Assembly: GCF_902459695.1 (NCBI RefSeq)
Contig: NZ_CABPRZ010000008.1
Coordinates: 62,001-126,000 of the forward strand
Origin: Pandoraea terrae
Lineage (GTDB): Bacteria; Pseudomonadota; Gammaproteobacteria; Burkholderiales; Burkholderiaceae
DNA: 64,000 bases
Direction of reading: 5' to 3'
The translations under genes were made by a program, and so were the position numbers. Positions 16,922-25,910 of the stretch are shown here, in pieces; position 1 is the stretch's first letter, and each line of letters opens with the position of its first letter. Below the pieces are notes generated by a model. It was not told the DNA's origin, made no database searches, and worked only from the letters and a program-made list of their open reading frames with translations.

Positions 16922-18195
16922 CTACCATTCAGCATCACCGCGGATATGACGCGGACGTCCTTATCGTGGGCGGTGGCATCGTAGGTGTGTCCACGGCCAT
17001 GCAACTGATCGAGCGTCATCCAGGCCTGAGCGTGCTGCTGCTGGAAAAGGAGGCGTCACTCGCGACTCACCAGTCCGGGCACAACAGCGGTGTGATTCAC
17101 GCCGGCGTGTATTACGCGCCGGGAAGCCTCAAGGCCGAGTTCTGCCGGCGAGGCGCTGCCGCGACCTATGAGTTCGCCCGCCGCCACGACGTGCGCGTCG
17201 AGCAATGCGGCAAGCTGATCGTCGCGACCGAAGACGTCGAAATCGAACGACTCAATGCGCTGTACACGCGTTGCCAGCAGAACCAGCTCGAACCGCAGAT
17301 GCTCGACGAGGCGGCGTTGAGGGCGCTCGAACCGCGCATTGCGGGGCGCGCGGCGATCCGCGTGGCAACGAGCGGCATCGCGGACTATCCGGGCATGACC
17401 GCGACGATGGCCCGACTCGCCCAAGAGCGAGGCGCGAAGATTTTTCTGAGCCAGCGTGTCGATGCACTCCACGAGGACGAAAACGGCATTACCGCGGAGA
17501 CCTCGGGCGGTCGCTTCCGGGCAAAGCACGCGATCGTCTGCGCCGGCCTGATGGCGGATCGCCTTGCGAAGATGTGCAAAGTCGATCTCGATTTCCGGAT
17601 CGTGCCGTTTCGCGGTGAATACTATCGGTTGCCGGCATCGAAAAACGATATCGTGAAGCACCTGATCTACCCGGTACCAGATCCCGCGCTGCCCTTTCTC
17701 GGCGTGCACCTGACGCGCATGATCGGCGGATATGTCACCGTGGGTCCGAACGCCGTGCTGGCGCTGGCGCGCGAGGGCTATCGCTGGCGCGATGCAAGCC
17801 TGAAAGATCTCGCGGGCATGGCAACGTTCCCGGGTTTCTGGAAGATGCTCGGAAAGCATGGCGCATCGGGACTCACCGAGATGCGCAACTCGCTGTGGAA
17901 ACGGGGTTATCTCGAACTGTGCCGCAGATACTGTCCGGAACTCGAGCTGTCCGACCTCGAGCCGTACCCGTCCGGCGTACGCGCGCAGGCCGTGATGGCG
18001 GACGGCAGCATGGTGCACGACTTCCTGATCCGCTCGTCCAAGCGGAGCTTGCACGTCTGTAACGCACCTTCCCCGGCGGCCACCTCCGCATTGCCGATCG
18101 GTGCCTATCTCGTTGAACAGTTCAACCAGCGATTCGATCTTGCACCGACCCGCACACACGCGACAGAACAGGCATGCGGTTTGGCGACAGCGTAA
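16918..18195 (+). CDS. lhgO: L-2-hydroxyglutarate dehydrogenase/oxidase
   Basis: 425 residues of the DAO superfamily. The FAD motif is VLIVGGGIVGVSTAMQL, followed by the LhgO-specific stretch THQSGHNSGVIHAGVYY and PGSLKAEFC. The enzyme oxidises L-2-hydroxyglutarate to 2-oxoglutarate and passes electrons to the quinone pool. With CsiD it turns glutarate into a TCA intermediate and regenerates the CsiD co-substrate. It overlaps csiD by four bases and ends 64 bases before a strong hairpin terminator. Confidence 0.92.
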   Translation: MTTIQHHRGYDADVLIVGGGIVGVSTAMQLIERHPGLSVLLLEKEASLATHQSGHNSGVIHAGVYYAPGSLKAEFCRRGAAATYEFARRHDVRVEQCGKLIVATEDVEIERLNALYTRCQQNQLEPQMLDEAALRALEPRIAGRAAIRVATSGIADYPGMTATMARLAQERGAKIFLSQRVDALHEDENGITAETSGGRFRAKHAIVCAGLMADRLAKMCKVDLDFRIVPFRGEYYRLPASKNDIVKHLIYPVPDPALPFLGVHLTRMIGGYVTVGPNAVLALAREGYRWRDASLKDLAGMATFPGFWKMLGKHGASGLTEMRNSLWKRGYLELCRRYCPELELSDLEPYPSGVRAQAVMADGSMVHDFLIRSSKRSLHVCNAPSPAATSALPIGAYLVEQFNQRFDLAPTRTHATEQACGLATA

Positions 18196-18258
18196 GCGAA
18201 CGGCGGGAAACACCGTCGAACGTGAAGATGATCGTGACCGTTGAAAGTCACAAGAAAT

Positions 18259-18292
18259 TCGCCCGCTTCGCGGATCGTGCCGAAGCGGGCGA
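18259..18292. terminator. Strong hairpin between lhgO and the convergent MFS gene
   Basis: A 12-bp perfect stem, TCGCCCGCTTCG paired with CGAAGCGGGCGA, around a 10-base loop. It lies between two converging genes, so it can serve both. There is no long T-tract; short A/T-rich stretches flank it. Confidence 0.75.
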
Positions 18293-18346
18293 CTTGAAAT
18301 ACGGGCACCACTCAACGTCAGGACGATGAGGGTTGCCACACTGGCA

Positions 18347-19651
18347 TCACACTCCGCCGCGGCGCCGAGCCTCCGCCACGTGACGCCACCGGCCAATGAT
18401 GTACACCGAGAGAGGCAGCACTGCCGCAAGCGGGAGCAAGCGCAAGGCGACTTGAAGGCCAAACGCGTCTGCTACCACACCGGTGACAAAGGGGCCGGCT
18501 GCGAGGCCCAGGATATTGTTGAACAGCGTCAACGTGGCAAATGCCGAGCCATGGATGGTTGACGGCGTGGCCTCTGCAATGATCGCGCCACATGTGCCGA
18601 ACGAACTGGCAAGGAAGAACACTGCGGGAATGAGGAGCGCAAGTTGGAGATTGCCTGGCGGCAAGCGGAACGCCGCCGCCAGTAGCACAGCCAGAAGAAG
18701 GCAATAACCAATGGCCACGTTCCATCGCTTGAGCGACGAGGCTCCGCTGAGCCGATCGGTCAATACGCCGCACAGGAGTTGGCCCGTTCCGCTGACAAGG
18801 ACAAGGCCGGCGGCCACCAGGGCGGCCTTGCCGACAGGCATGCCCCAATAACGATTCAGATAGCTGGGCAGCCACACGAAAAGCGTCCCTTGAACGAAGA
18901 TCTGGGAGGCAGAGCCAAGGTAGGCGCAAAAAACAGACCACGACGGAAACAGGCCCGAGAGCAGCACACGGGGCGTCAGTTTCACACGCTCCTGCGTCGG
19001 GGTTCCGCGCGCATCGGCCGGCCGCGCATTCGCGAGCCTTTTCTCGGTGACGACGAAGTAGTAAATGATCGTCAATACGAAGCCAATGATCGCCATCAGA
19101 CCCAGCGACCAGCGCCAGCTATAGTGCGTCGCGACGAGGCCGGACAGCGAAACACCGAGCACAGACCCAAAGGCGGCGGCAGACGTAAAGCCGCCGGCAA
19201 TGGTCGAGCGCAGGTGTTTTGGAAAAATGCCCACAAGCATCGCGAATCCAACACTTCCGTAGGCAGCCTCACCGACGCCAACCAACAAACGCGCGATGAA
19301 CATTTCGTTGTAGTTGGCGGCGACGGCGCACCCGAGCGTGGCAAAACTCCACAGGGCAACCATCAGTGCAATGCTTTTGACACGCCCCCAGCGGTCCGCG
19401 ACGATGGAAAACGGGAGGGTTAGCAAACCGACCGTCAACGGCACCACACCGCTAATCGAGCCGAGGTGCGTGTCGTTGAGTTGCCACTCCACTTTCAAAA
19501 TCGGAAACAAGGCATTGATCGCCTGGCGCGACATGTAGTCGGACAACAGGAGACAAAACATCAATGCGAAGACCACCCAAGCGTAGGCGCGGGCACCACC
19601 AGGCGCTGAAGCCGACTCGGCCGGCATTGCGCTATTCGTGTATACGTTCAC
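18347..19651 (-). CDS. MFS transporter
   Basis: 434 residues from a GTG at 19651, chosen because GGAGGAG lies just upstream; the frame runs on to a TTG at 19666. About 12 hydrophobic segments. The first cytoplasmic loop, ADRWGRVKS, is the MFS motif A, and the N-terminus (LLSDYMSRQAINALFPILK) resembles anion:cation symporter-type carriers of organic acids. A GntR-type operator (19795-19813) lies about 145 bases upstream, linking it to the GntR regulon with the BKACE, dioxygenase and porin genes. It probably imports the carbon source of that regulon (inference). Confidence 0.87.
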   Translation of the reverse strand: MNVYTNSAMPAESASAPGGARAYAWVVFALMFCLLLSDYMSRQAINALFPILKVEWQLNDTHLGSISGVVPLTVGLLTLPFSIVADRWGRVKSIALMVALWSFATLGCAVAANYNEMFIARLLVGVGEAAYGSVGFAMLVGIFPKHLRSTIAGGFTSAAAFGSVLGVSLSGLVATHYSWRWSLGLMAIIGFVLTIIYYFVVTEKRLANARPADARGTPTQERVKLTPRVLLSGLFPSWSVFCAYLGSASQIFVQGTLFVWLPSYLNRYWGMPVGKAALVAAGLVLVSGTGQLLCGVLTDRLSGASSLKRWNVAIGYCLLLAVLLAAAFRLPPGNLQLALLIPAVFFLASSFGTCGAIIAEATPSTIHGSAFATLTLFNNILGLAAGPFVTGVVADAFGLQVALRLLPLAAVLPLSVYIIGRWRHVAEARRRGGV

Positions 19652-20094
19652 TTCCGTCTCCTCCAATGATTCTCAAAAATCATATTGAATCCTGCCGCCT
19701 GGTGTCTCTGGCCCAAGTAAAGCAAGGCATTCTCGCCATGACCGGCAATGGTTCTTCCTGCGCGTCATCAAAATTCAGAATAGCACCCACATTTATTTTT
19801 GACGACATTAATTAATATGTCTTCTAAAAAGTCCTGGCTAAACGTGGCGACGGAGCGTTTTACGTTGGCGTAAACCCGAGGCGAAGCCGGGAATTTTTAT
19901 GTCGATAGCAGAATAAAACGATCGCCGACAGGTATTGTCCGCATGACGGGCTCCTGCATTGATAAATGCCAGGAGTTCAGTCGATGTGTGTACGTGTGTG
20001 GGGGGGAAGGGGAAGCCCAACTTCAGCTTGCGTCCGCCGCCGAAAAACGCCGGACGCTTCACGCAGCCTATGATGTCGCGCTCCCCCGGAAGCT
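19652..20094. other. Intergenic region upstream of the MFS gene
   Basis: About 440 bases without a convincing gene. It holds the GntR-type operator described separately, an imperfect hairpin at 19951-19975 (CTCCTG / CAGGAG arms) that may end the BKACE transcript, a GT/G-rich stretch near 19985-20012, and a 7-bp stem (20030-20036 / 20051-20057). None of the hairpins is followed by a clear T-tract. Confidence 0.4.
19795..19813. promoter_or_regulatory. GntR-regulon operator site A (upstream of MFS gene)
   Basis: ATTTTTGACGACATTAATT: the core is TGACGACA (19800-19807), one mismatch from TGTCGACA, and the flanking bases match the other sites (TTTAT before, TTAATT after). It lies 144-162 bases ahead of the MFS start. 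Confidence 0.6.
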
Positions 20095-21153
20095 TTAGTC
20101 CGGCTTGCGCAGGAATCCCTGGTTGGCGCCCTTACGATTGGGCGCAAAGCCGTTTTTCTGGAGCGTCTCGTCCGCCGTTTCGTAGAAGACCCCAATCTGC
20201 ATGATCTCTCGTGCCTGTTGCGCTGTCGCAATGGGGCGACCAAATTCGCCGGAAATGCGCACCAATTGCTTGATCTGCTCGACGGAGCTCATCTTGCCCG
20301 TGCGGGTCTGGTTCCAGAGGACATCCTCGATGCCGCACCGCACATGCAGGCCCAAAGCGATGCCAATCATGTTTACGGGCAGCACGTTGAGCACCGAGCT
20401 CTCCACCGTGACCACCGCGCCATCCGGCGCAGCACGCAGGAAGTTGGCCAGGTTGTAGATGTTCGCTTGATCCATGCCGCCGCTGATCGCCACCCAGTTC
20501 ATCACCAGCGGCCCCTTGTAGACGCCGCGGCGAATCATCCGCTCGATCGTCTCAAAGCTGTTGATGTTGTAGCACTGAAACTCGCTTTGAATCCCGGCGG
20601 CCGTCAGGCGTCGGATGTGCTCCTCGACCCAGCTGGGATTCGAGGGCACAATCATGTCCTTGTAGGTGTTATAGAGTTGCGGAAATCCTCGCGAAACGCC
20701 CCTGAAGTCATCCTCGCCCGCATGCTCCGTCACATTCATCTGCGTCGTGTTGACGGTCACCGTCACTTGGTCGGGCTTCGGATCGAGTTCGGCCAGCATA
20801 TGCCGCGTATCGTCGCTAAGCCACTTTGCGGCTTGGCCATCTGATTCGGGCGCGAAGCTGATTGAGCCTCCCACCTGGATGATCATTTCCGGCACGCGGG
20901 CGCGCACGCCGGCGATCAGCTCATTGAACATGGACAGGCGCTTGCTGCCCCTACCATCGAGTTCGCGCACATGCAGATGCAGCACGGTGGCACCGGCTTC
21001 GTAGCAATCCACCGCCTTCTGGATCTGCTCCTCCATCGTGATAGGGATATCTTCCGGGAAGTCTGAGGGAATCCAGCCCGGCGCATAGGGAGCGGCTGTG
21101 ATGATCAGGGGCTGCTGGTTCTCGGGATACAGGTGGCCGTCAAGGAAGTTCAT
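20095..21153 (-). CDS. BKACE-family beta-keto acid cleavage enzyme (DUF849)
   Basis: 352 residues, a little longer than the ~280-310 of most family members. It has a TIM-barrel start with LIITAAPYAPG, and VLHLHVRELDGRGS carries the H-x-H zinc ligands; NPSWVEEHIR and GGMDQANIYNL follow. BKACE enzymes (such as 3-keto-5-aminohexanoate cleavage enzyme Kce and dehydrocarnitine cleavage enzyme) condense a beta-keto acid with acetyl-CoA to give acetoacetate and a new CoA ester. The ATG at 21153 has GGAGAT about 11 bases upstream. It lies on the same strand as the GntR gene and TauD-type gene, which suggests a catabolic route through a beta-keto acid (inference). Confidence 0.88.
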   Translation of the reverse strand: MNFLDGHLYPENQQPLIITAAPYAPGWIPSDFPEDIPITMEEQIQKAVDCYEAGATVLHLHVRELDGRGSKRLSMFNELIAGVRARVPEMIIQVGGSISFAPESDGQAAKWLSDDTRHMLAELDPKPDQVTVTVNTTQMNVTEHAGEDDFRGVSRGFPQLYNTYKDMIVPSNPSWVEEHIRRLTAAGIQSEFQCYNINSFETIERMIRRGVYKGPLVMNWVAISGGMDQANIYNLANFLRAAPDGAVVTVESSVLNVLPVNMIGIALGLHVRCGIEDVLWNQTRTGKMSSVEQIKQLVRISGEFGRPIATAQQAREIMQIGVFYETADETLQKNGFAPNRKGANQGFLRKPD

Positions 21154-21582
21154 GATTGATGGATCTCCAAGTTGAAACGTGAATAGTGAGAATGTCGAAC
21201 CGATGAGAAAGCTTTAGCACCCATTTGCAGCACCATCTTCGGTACCGAAGCGCGCAGGCGATCCAGCATTTGGTTGATCAAGTGTCCGGGACCACGATTG
21301 AATCATCTGGCCTGGCCCCACTTCCCGCTTTACATTGGATGTCTCGAACTTGACGCTTCGTGACAACACCGCGCCCTGTCCGATGAGACCCTGTCAGGCG
21401 AGTACGCCCGTCAACCTGGAAGACGACGTACGGCCTCCCGTTTTGCTCCATGCGCTGCGCACAGGTCGCCGGGAATGAGGTATCGATTTGCGATGTCTGA
21501 TCTGGGGGGAGCGTACCCGGCGGCGAAAATAGGCTTGCCGCGCGCAATTGGGATTGAACGATCCCAAGCGCACGGAGTGCGG
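21154..21582. other. Gap between BKACE and the GntR gene
   Basis: About 430 bases. No ORF that I trust is present. A half-site, AATGTCGAAC near 21191-21200, resembles one arm of the GntR operator, 37-47 bases before the BKACE start; this is weak evidence. I see no terminator. Confidence 0.3.
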
Positions 21583-22407
21583 TTACTTTGCAGCGATGTT
21601 CTCAGCTTCGGATTTCGTCGCCTTGTTGGCACGTGAACGCCGGCCGGGTGCCGGTTTTTCGGCAATGGCGCGAATGGCAGTGTCCCTGGCTTCGTCCAGG
21701 CGCGAGATTGCAAGAGAAAGCAGGCGTTTATTGTCCCGCTGGATCGCGGCCTTCTGCAGCGCCCGCCAGTCCCGTAACGATGTTCGAATCGCTCGGGGCT
21801 CGGCGACAAAACCCAGCCGGACATAGCGCAGCGTCCGCAACGAGATCGAGTGCAGGAGATCGACCAGAAGCCGATTGCTGCACAGACCGACCGTGGCGAA
21901 ATTCAGGAGGAAGCTTTCCACGGCATAGGCATCGGCAGACTCGTCGGCCGCCTTGACCAGCTTGGGCAGGTGCGCCGTCAGCAACGCCTCGAGCTCGGCC
22001 GGATTTTCGCGCGCCACCTGTTCCAACATTGTGACGTAAAGGACGCTTCGCACGTGAAATATGTCGCGAAGCTCATGCTCGTCGGGCGAGGTCACGATCG
22101 CCCCGCGTCTGGACTGAAATTCGACCAGACGGTCCCGCTCCAGTATGCGCATCGCTTCGCGCACCGGAGAACGGCTGACGTGCAGTACCTCGCTGATATC
22201 CGTCTCCAGCAGGCGTTGCCCCGATTTCACCAGATCGAGCGTAATGACACCGGCCAACCGGGCAGCAATTTGCTCGGCAATCGGCGCCGAGGCAGACGCC
22301 CAGTCCTGCCCGCGCAGTACCGCTCGCTCGACCGCCAACATCAACGAATTCTTGGGGGTAAGTAGTGCGGAAAGATCAGGAAGATTTTGCGTTTTATTTC
22401 GGGCCAT
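21583..22407 (-). CDS. GntR-family regulator (FadR/FCD-type)
   Basis: 274 residues from the ATG at 22407. The wHTH is seen as LLETDISEVLHVSRSPVREAM and DRLVEFQSRRGAIV, followed by an all-helical FCD-type domain (DIFHVRSVLYVTMLEQVA). FCD regulators usually repress and respond to small carboxylic acids. The frame continues to a GTG at 22485, but TATAAT and an operator-overlapped -35 lie inside that extension, so the shorter start fits better. The same palindrome that overlaps its promoter appears before the MFS, dioxygenase, porin and MDR genes, so I infer that it controls itself and all of them. Confidence 0.88.
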   Translation of the reverse strand: MARNKTQNLPDLSALLTPKNSLMLAVERAVLRGQDWASASAPIAEQIAARLAGVITLDLVKSGQRLLETDISEVLHVSRSPVREAMRILERDRLVEFQSRRGAIVTSPDEHELRDIFHVRSVLYVTMLEQVARENPAELEALLTAHLPKLVKAADESADAYAVESFLLNFATVGLCSNRLLVDLLHSISLRTLRYVRLGFVAEPRAIRTSLRDWRALQKAAIQRDNKRLLSLAISRLDEARDTAIRAIAEKPAPGRRSRANKATKSEAENIAAK

Positions 22408-22449
22408 GGCTTTAGCGGAATCAATTTTCGTCGAATTTAACCCGCTGAC

Positions 22450-22479
22450 ATTATAGTCGCCGATGTTGAGTGTCGACAA
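22450..22479 (-). promoter_or_regulatory. GntR gene promoter overlapped by operator site B
   Basis: On the minus strand, TTGTCG (22474-22479), an 18-base spacer and TATAAT (22450-22455) form a good sigma-70 promoter. The -35 box is part of the palindrome TGTCGACA (22471-22478), so a bound regulator should block polymerase: autorepression. The -10 lies 43 bases before the ATG. Confidence 0.65.
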
Positions 22480-22617
22480 AAACACGGAAACGGCGCGTTC
22501 GGGCTGAACCCGGCCGCTGCCGAACCTCCTCCACGAACCCCGCTGCGATTCACCTGCGGTCGCAGGCGCCCGAACATCCCACCTCCCCGGGAAAATCGGG
22601 CGAGGACAAGCAAACTG

Positions 22618-23463
22618 TCAATAGGGCTTGTCACCTTCGATCCCGGCTCGCTCCATCTTGCGCGGCGCCGGCCAATAGTCCATCACCGCGTAATGCTGCG
22701 TTGACCGGTTATCCCAGACGGCAACACTGTTCGGTTTCCACCGGAACCGAACCTGGTACTCAGGGATCGACGCCTGGCTCTGCAAATAATTCAGCAAAAG
22801 GCTCGCGCCGGGCGTCTTGTCCAAACCGTAACGCACATTGTCAGTGGTGTGGTAGTTCGCGAAATGCGTTGTAAAGCTGGAGACGTAGAGCGTTTTTTCG
22901 CCAGTCTCCGGGTGCGTTCGGACGACAGGGTGCTCCACCTCGGGATTCTGCGCCGCCAGCTTTGCTCGCTCTTCCGGATCCATTGCCGCACCGAACGAGT
23001 GCTCAATGCTGCTTTTCGCCCTCAGGTCATTGATGCGCCGCTTGATGTCTTCAGGGAGCTGCTTGTATGCCTCGACCATATTGACCCAGATCGTGTCCCC
23101 GCCCACCTCCGGACACTCGATGCAGCGCAGCACGGCACCCATCGATGGGTTAGGGCGCCAGAGCCCGTCGGAGTGGTAGTTGTTTTCGTAGGGGTTCTTG
23201 ATTTCCGATCGATAGACCTGCACGAGGCCCGGGTGATCCGGATCGCTTCCGGCTACCGGATGGTCTTCCAACGTCCCGAACCTGCGCGCGAAGGCGACAT
23301 GCTCTGCACGCGAAATATCCTGATCCCGGAAAAAGAGGACGCGGTGTTTAAGCAGCAGCGCCTTGAGTTCCGCGAACAACGACGCATCGCGAGATGCATC
23401 TCCCAAGCTCACGCCGGACACCTCGGCACCAATGCAAGCGGTCAGTCTCTCTACTTTCATCAT
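22618..23463 (-). CDS. TauD/TfdA-family Fe(II)/2-oxoglutarate dioxygenase
   Basis: 281 residues from the ATG at 23463 with AAGGAG nine bases upstream. LTACIGAEVSGVSL, then FFRDQDISRAEHVAFARRFG, are typical of the start. The iron ligands are H and D in NYHSDGLW and a late His in STQHYAVMDY; RKMERAGIEGDKPY at the end supplies the 2-oxoglutarate-binding Arg. Family members hydroxylate taurine, alkyl sulfates, phenoxyacetates or betaines, releasing the leaving group. The substrate here is unknown. Operator site C lies about 140 bases upstream. With BKACE and a porin nearby, it may perform the first attack on an imported compound (inference). Confidence 0.9.
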   Translation of the reverse strand: MMKVERLTACIGAEVSGVSLGDASRDASLFAELKALLLKHRVLFFRDQDISRAEHVAFARRFGTLEDHPVAGSDPDHPGLVQVYRSEIKNPYENNYHSDGLWRPNPSMGAVLRCIECPEVGGDTIWVNMVEAYKQLPEDIKRRINDLRAKSSIEHSFGAAMDPEERAKLAAQNPEVEHPVVRTHPETGEKTLYVSSFTTHFANYHTTDNVRYGLDKTPGASLLLNYLQSQASIPEYQVRFRWKPNSVAVWDNRSTQHYAVMDYWPAPRKMERAGIEGDKPY

Positions 23464-23601
23464 GAATGAAATCTCCTTGTCTCTGGCAGGCATTTCATCA
23501 ATTCACCCCGCCCGCTGTCCGAACACCGACAAGCATCGCAGCCTGACGAAACCGTGAATTATTGTTGCCCTTCATCAGTGTTAACAAAATAGCATGTTAA
23601 T

Positions 23602-23622
23602 TTATTTATGTCGACATTAATT
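23602..23622. promoter_or_regulatory. GntR-regulon operator site C (upstream of dioxygenase gene)
   Basis: TTATTTATGTCGACATTAAT and one more T: the core TGTCGACA (23609-23616) sits in the 10-bp palindrome ATGTCGACAT with AT-rich flanks. It is 139-159 bases ahead of the dioxygenase start. Confidence 0.7.
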
Positions 23623-23670
23623 GAGTGGCCTTCGGCCTTGAGCGATAGCTAAATACGATGGCGGTCGGGG

Positions 23671-24036
23671 TCACAAAGCGCGCCTGGCAAGCGCACGGAT
23701 CGAGTGAAGCAGTTCCAGTGCTCGTGTTGCGGCGCGAGCGCCGTCCGGCACGTCTCCCCGAACGTAGAGAGGGCGAAGTTCCTCGATTTCGGTCAGCGCA
23801 CTCAACAGCTCGCCTTCGGCAAGGGAGTACTTGCGCAGCATGTTCACGACCAGCATCGAATTGTGGACGATGTCTTCACTGTCCGGCGTGACGCCGCGGC
23901 GATGCAGCGCGTAGTTCGCCCAGTGCGTACCGGCCAGCATGGCGGCCTCAATTTTCATTTCCCAGTCTTCGTCGCCGAGGCGGCTCAGCGACTTCTCTAT
24001 GCGCTCTGCTTTGCGCTGATGATTTTCAGACTTCAT
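23671..24036 (-). CDS. Uncharacterised small protein, paralog of the upstream neighbour
   Basis: 121 residues, mainly helical by eye, without signal peptide, membrane segment or cofactor motif. The stretch THWANYALHRRGVTPDSED aligns with NVYNVALHLMGITRDDPV in the 24026-24487 protein, and YVRGDVPDGARAAT aligns with CIRGDRIPTQATVD, in the same order. They are therefore probably divergent paralogs. The start overlaps the end of the upstream gene by 11 bases, so they are coupled; GGGGA precedes the ATG. The pair lies between the porin and the dioxygenase in the GntR regulon. I do not recognise the family. Confidence 0.72.
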   Translation of the reverse strand: MKSENHQRKAERIEKSLSRLGDEDWEMKIEAAMLAGTHWANYALHRRGVTPDSEDIVHNSMLVVNMLRKYSLAEGELLSALTEIEELRPLYVRGDVPDGARAATRALELLHSIRALARRAL

Positions 24037-24487
24037 ATTCCGTCCCCTTCAATGCCCACTCGAATCTGCGCATGACTTGTGCAAACGCTTGCTCACATTC
24101 GTCAACAGTGGCCTGTGTGGGAATGCGATCCCCGCGAATGCATGGATCCCGGTGATGTTCGATGGTCTGCACCCAATGCTCGATTTGCCGAATGGCCTCA
24201 GGCACGTCCCCCTCGATTTTTGGCCAACCCACATGACTGACATCGCCGAGCCCGCGCAACTCGCGCGCGTAGCTGCCGTCGGGTTGCTGCACGACGTGCA
24301 CGCCGGGAATGGTCGAAAACACCGGATCGTCGCGCGTGATGCCCATCAGATGAAGCGCTACGTTGTACACATTGGTGCTGGCGGTCAACGTGGTCCAGAA
24401 CCACAATTCGAAGTCGGCTAACGGGTCGAGACGCGCTCGGAGCGCAGCCATGCGGTGCACCTTATCGAGATGTGAGATGACCTTCAT
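24026..24487 (-). CDS. Uncharacterised small protein, paralog of the downstream neighbour
   Basis: 153 residues from the ATG at 24487, which has GAGGA about seven bases upstream; longer in-frame starts (24505, 24550) lack one. It has a helical core (FELWFWTTLTASTNVYNVALH) followed by GVHVVQQPDGSY and a C-terminal CIRGDRIP motif. No catalytic residues stand out, though His and Asp residues are frequent (HWVQTIEHHRDP). It shares a scaffold with the downstream 121-residue protein. Coming directly after the porin gene, it may be co-transcribed with it. The function is unknown; a two-subunit accessory or carrier complex is one possibility. Confidence 0.72.
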   Translation of the reverse strand: MKVISHLDKVHRMAALRARLDPLADFELWFWTTLTASTNVYNVALHLMGITRDDPVFSTIPGVHVVQQPDGSYARELRGLGDVSHVGWPKIEGDVPEAIRQIEHWVQTIEHHRDPCIRGDRIPTQATVDECEQAFAQVMRRFEWALKGTEYEV

Positions 24488-24577
24488 TTCAGGTTCCTCA
24501 TTCATTGAACTGCAGACTGGCGTAAGCCCATCCACTGCACCGGTACGCACGGTGGACGAGCCGAAGCGAATCGAAGA

Positions 24578-25702
24578 TCAGAACGTGTGGCGAATACCGA
24601 TCTCGAGGCCGACCTGATTCAACCCGGGCGAAGGAGACGCGGGAACTGCGGTACCTGCGGAAACAGAATATGTTGCGTTCTTGCCGCTGTTCTTCATGTA
24701 CCCGACCACGCCATACACCGCCGTGCGCTTGCTAAGGTAGTAGTTTGCTCTGAGGACACTCAATATGCCGTTTGCGGCGCCTGCGCTGTTGCCGATATGC
24801 GAAACTTGAGCATCAAACTGCCACACGCCGCGCAGCAGGGATGCGCCGACATATTCGATATCCGTTCTGGCCGATTGGATGTCGCCGCGAAGGACCCGAT
24901 GAATCCAGCCTGCGCCGACGAGCACCGGCCCCACATTAAAGTAGCCATTGAGTTGGTAACGGCGGTCGGTGTCTCCGGAATGCGCAAACGCTACGCCCGG
25001 CGCGCCCGGGACAACCGCGATCGGCGTAGCGCCAGCACCGCCTCGCAACTCTTCGTACGTCGTGGCAACACCCCAATGGTTCGAGTCATACTTGAGCATC
25101 GCGGACAGCCCCCGGCAGGCGATGGAGTCGTTTCCATTCTGGCCGGCGCAGTTCCCGGCAGCCGCGGTATCCCGCCCAAACGAATAAGTCGCCCCCACGG
25201 TTAGCCCTGAGAACGTCCCCATATAGGCCACGGCGTTGTCGAAACGATCCGACAGCAGGGCACCGTCGAGCGACCCCACGCCGCCCATCCCCGTTGCGCC
25301 CATAATGTTTGCCTGGATCATCCCCCACGTCATCATGCTGTACTGGCGGCCGAATGTGATTTTTCCCCATGAATTGCTGCGCAAACCGACGTAGGCCTGT
25401 CGGCCAAATAGTCGATTGGATTGCAGCAACGTCCCGTTCGAAGCGGAAAAGCCGCTTTCCAGCGTAAAGATGGCCTGCAGACCTCCGCCCAGGTCTTCTG
25501 TGCCTTTGAACCCCCATCGCGACGGCACATCTCCGCCCCCGATAACGGGCATCCGAGCAACGGATCCGCCAGTCGGCGTGGCGTGAGTGATGAACTCGAT
25601 GCCGGTATCCACGATGCCATACAAGGTGACGTTGCTCTGCGCAAATGCCGGCGCAGACACGAGGGTGGCTGCCAGTAACAACGCAAGTCGCGTTTTTTTC
25701 AT
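24578..25702 (-). CDS. Gram-negative porin (OmpC-like trimeric porin)
   Basis: 374 residues. The signal peptide MKKTRLALLLAATLVSAPAFA is followed by QSNVTLYGIVDTGIEF, the standard mature start of beta-proteobacterial porins. SSRWGFKGTEDLGGGL and an NSWGKITFGRQ loop region follow, and the protein ends VGLEIGIRHTF with a C-terminal Phe for outer-membrane insertion. It forms a 16-strand pore. Two TGTCGACATTAAT operators lie in the 600-base region upstream, so it should be co-regulated with the GntR regulon and let in its substrate. Confidence 0.95.
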   Translation of the reverse strand: MKKTRLALLLAATLVSAPAFAQSNVTLYGIVDTGIEFITHATPTGGSVARMPVIGGGDVPSRWGFKGTEDLGGGLQAIFTLESGFSASNGTLLQSNRLFGRQAYVGLRSNSWGKITFGRQYSMMTWGMIQANIMGATGMGGVGSLDGALLSDRFDNAVAYMGTFSGLTVGATYSFGRDTAAAGNCAGQNGNDSIACRGLSAMLKYDSNHWGVATTYEELRGGAGATPIAVVPGAPGVAFAHSGDTDRRYQLNGYFNVGPVLVGAGWIHRVLRGDIQSARTDIEYVGASLLRGVWQFDAQVSHIGNSAGAANGILSVLRANYYLSKRTAVYGVVGYMKNSGKNATYSVSAGTAVPASPSPGLNQVGLEIGIRHTF

Positions 25703-25841
25703 GTTGTCCCCGCTTCTCCTGAGTCAATGCCTATAGGTAAAACACCTGGTGCGTGCTGGTAATCCGCTACATCAAGCGCTGCGGGCGGCGGCCGTTCGTT
25801 GCCCCCCAAACGCGATGACAAGTTTCATCATGCTCCAAAAC

Positions 25842-25862
25842 ATTTTATGTCGACATTAATAC
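25842..25862. promoter_or_regulatory. GntR-regulon operator site D (porin side)
   Basis: ATTTTATGTCGACATTAATA plus one base: core TGTCGACA at 25848-25855, with the exact 13-mer TGTCGACATTAAT. It lies 140-160 bases ahead of the porin start. Confidence 0.7.
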
Positions 25863-25910
25863 TTATACTGAGTCGAGCTGGCATGGCCAACAGGGAAATC
25901 CCGCATTTCG

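Noticed and set aside
17056-18462. 468-codon minus-strand open frame
   Set aside because: Antisense to lhgO; composition is Arg/His/Gln-rich with no domain.
22408-22485. Longer GntR protein starting at the GTG at 22485
   Set aside because: The extension contains the TATAAT box and the operator-overlapped -35, so it should not be translated.
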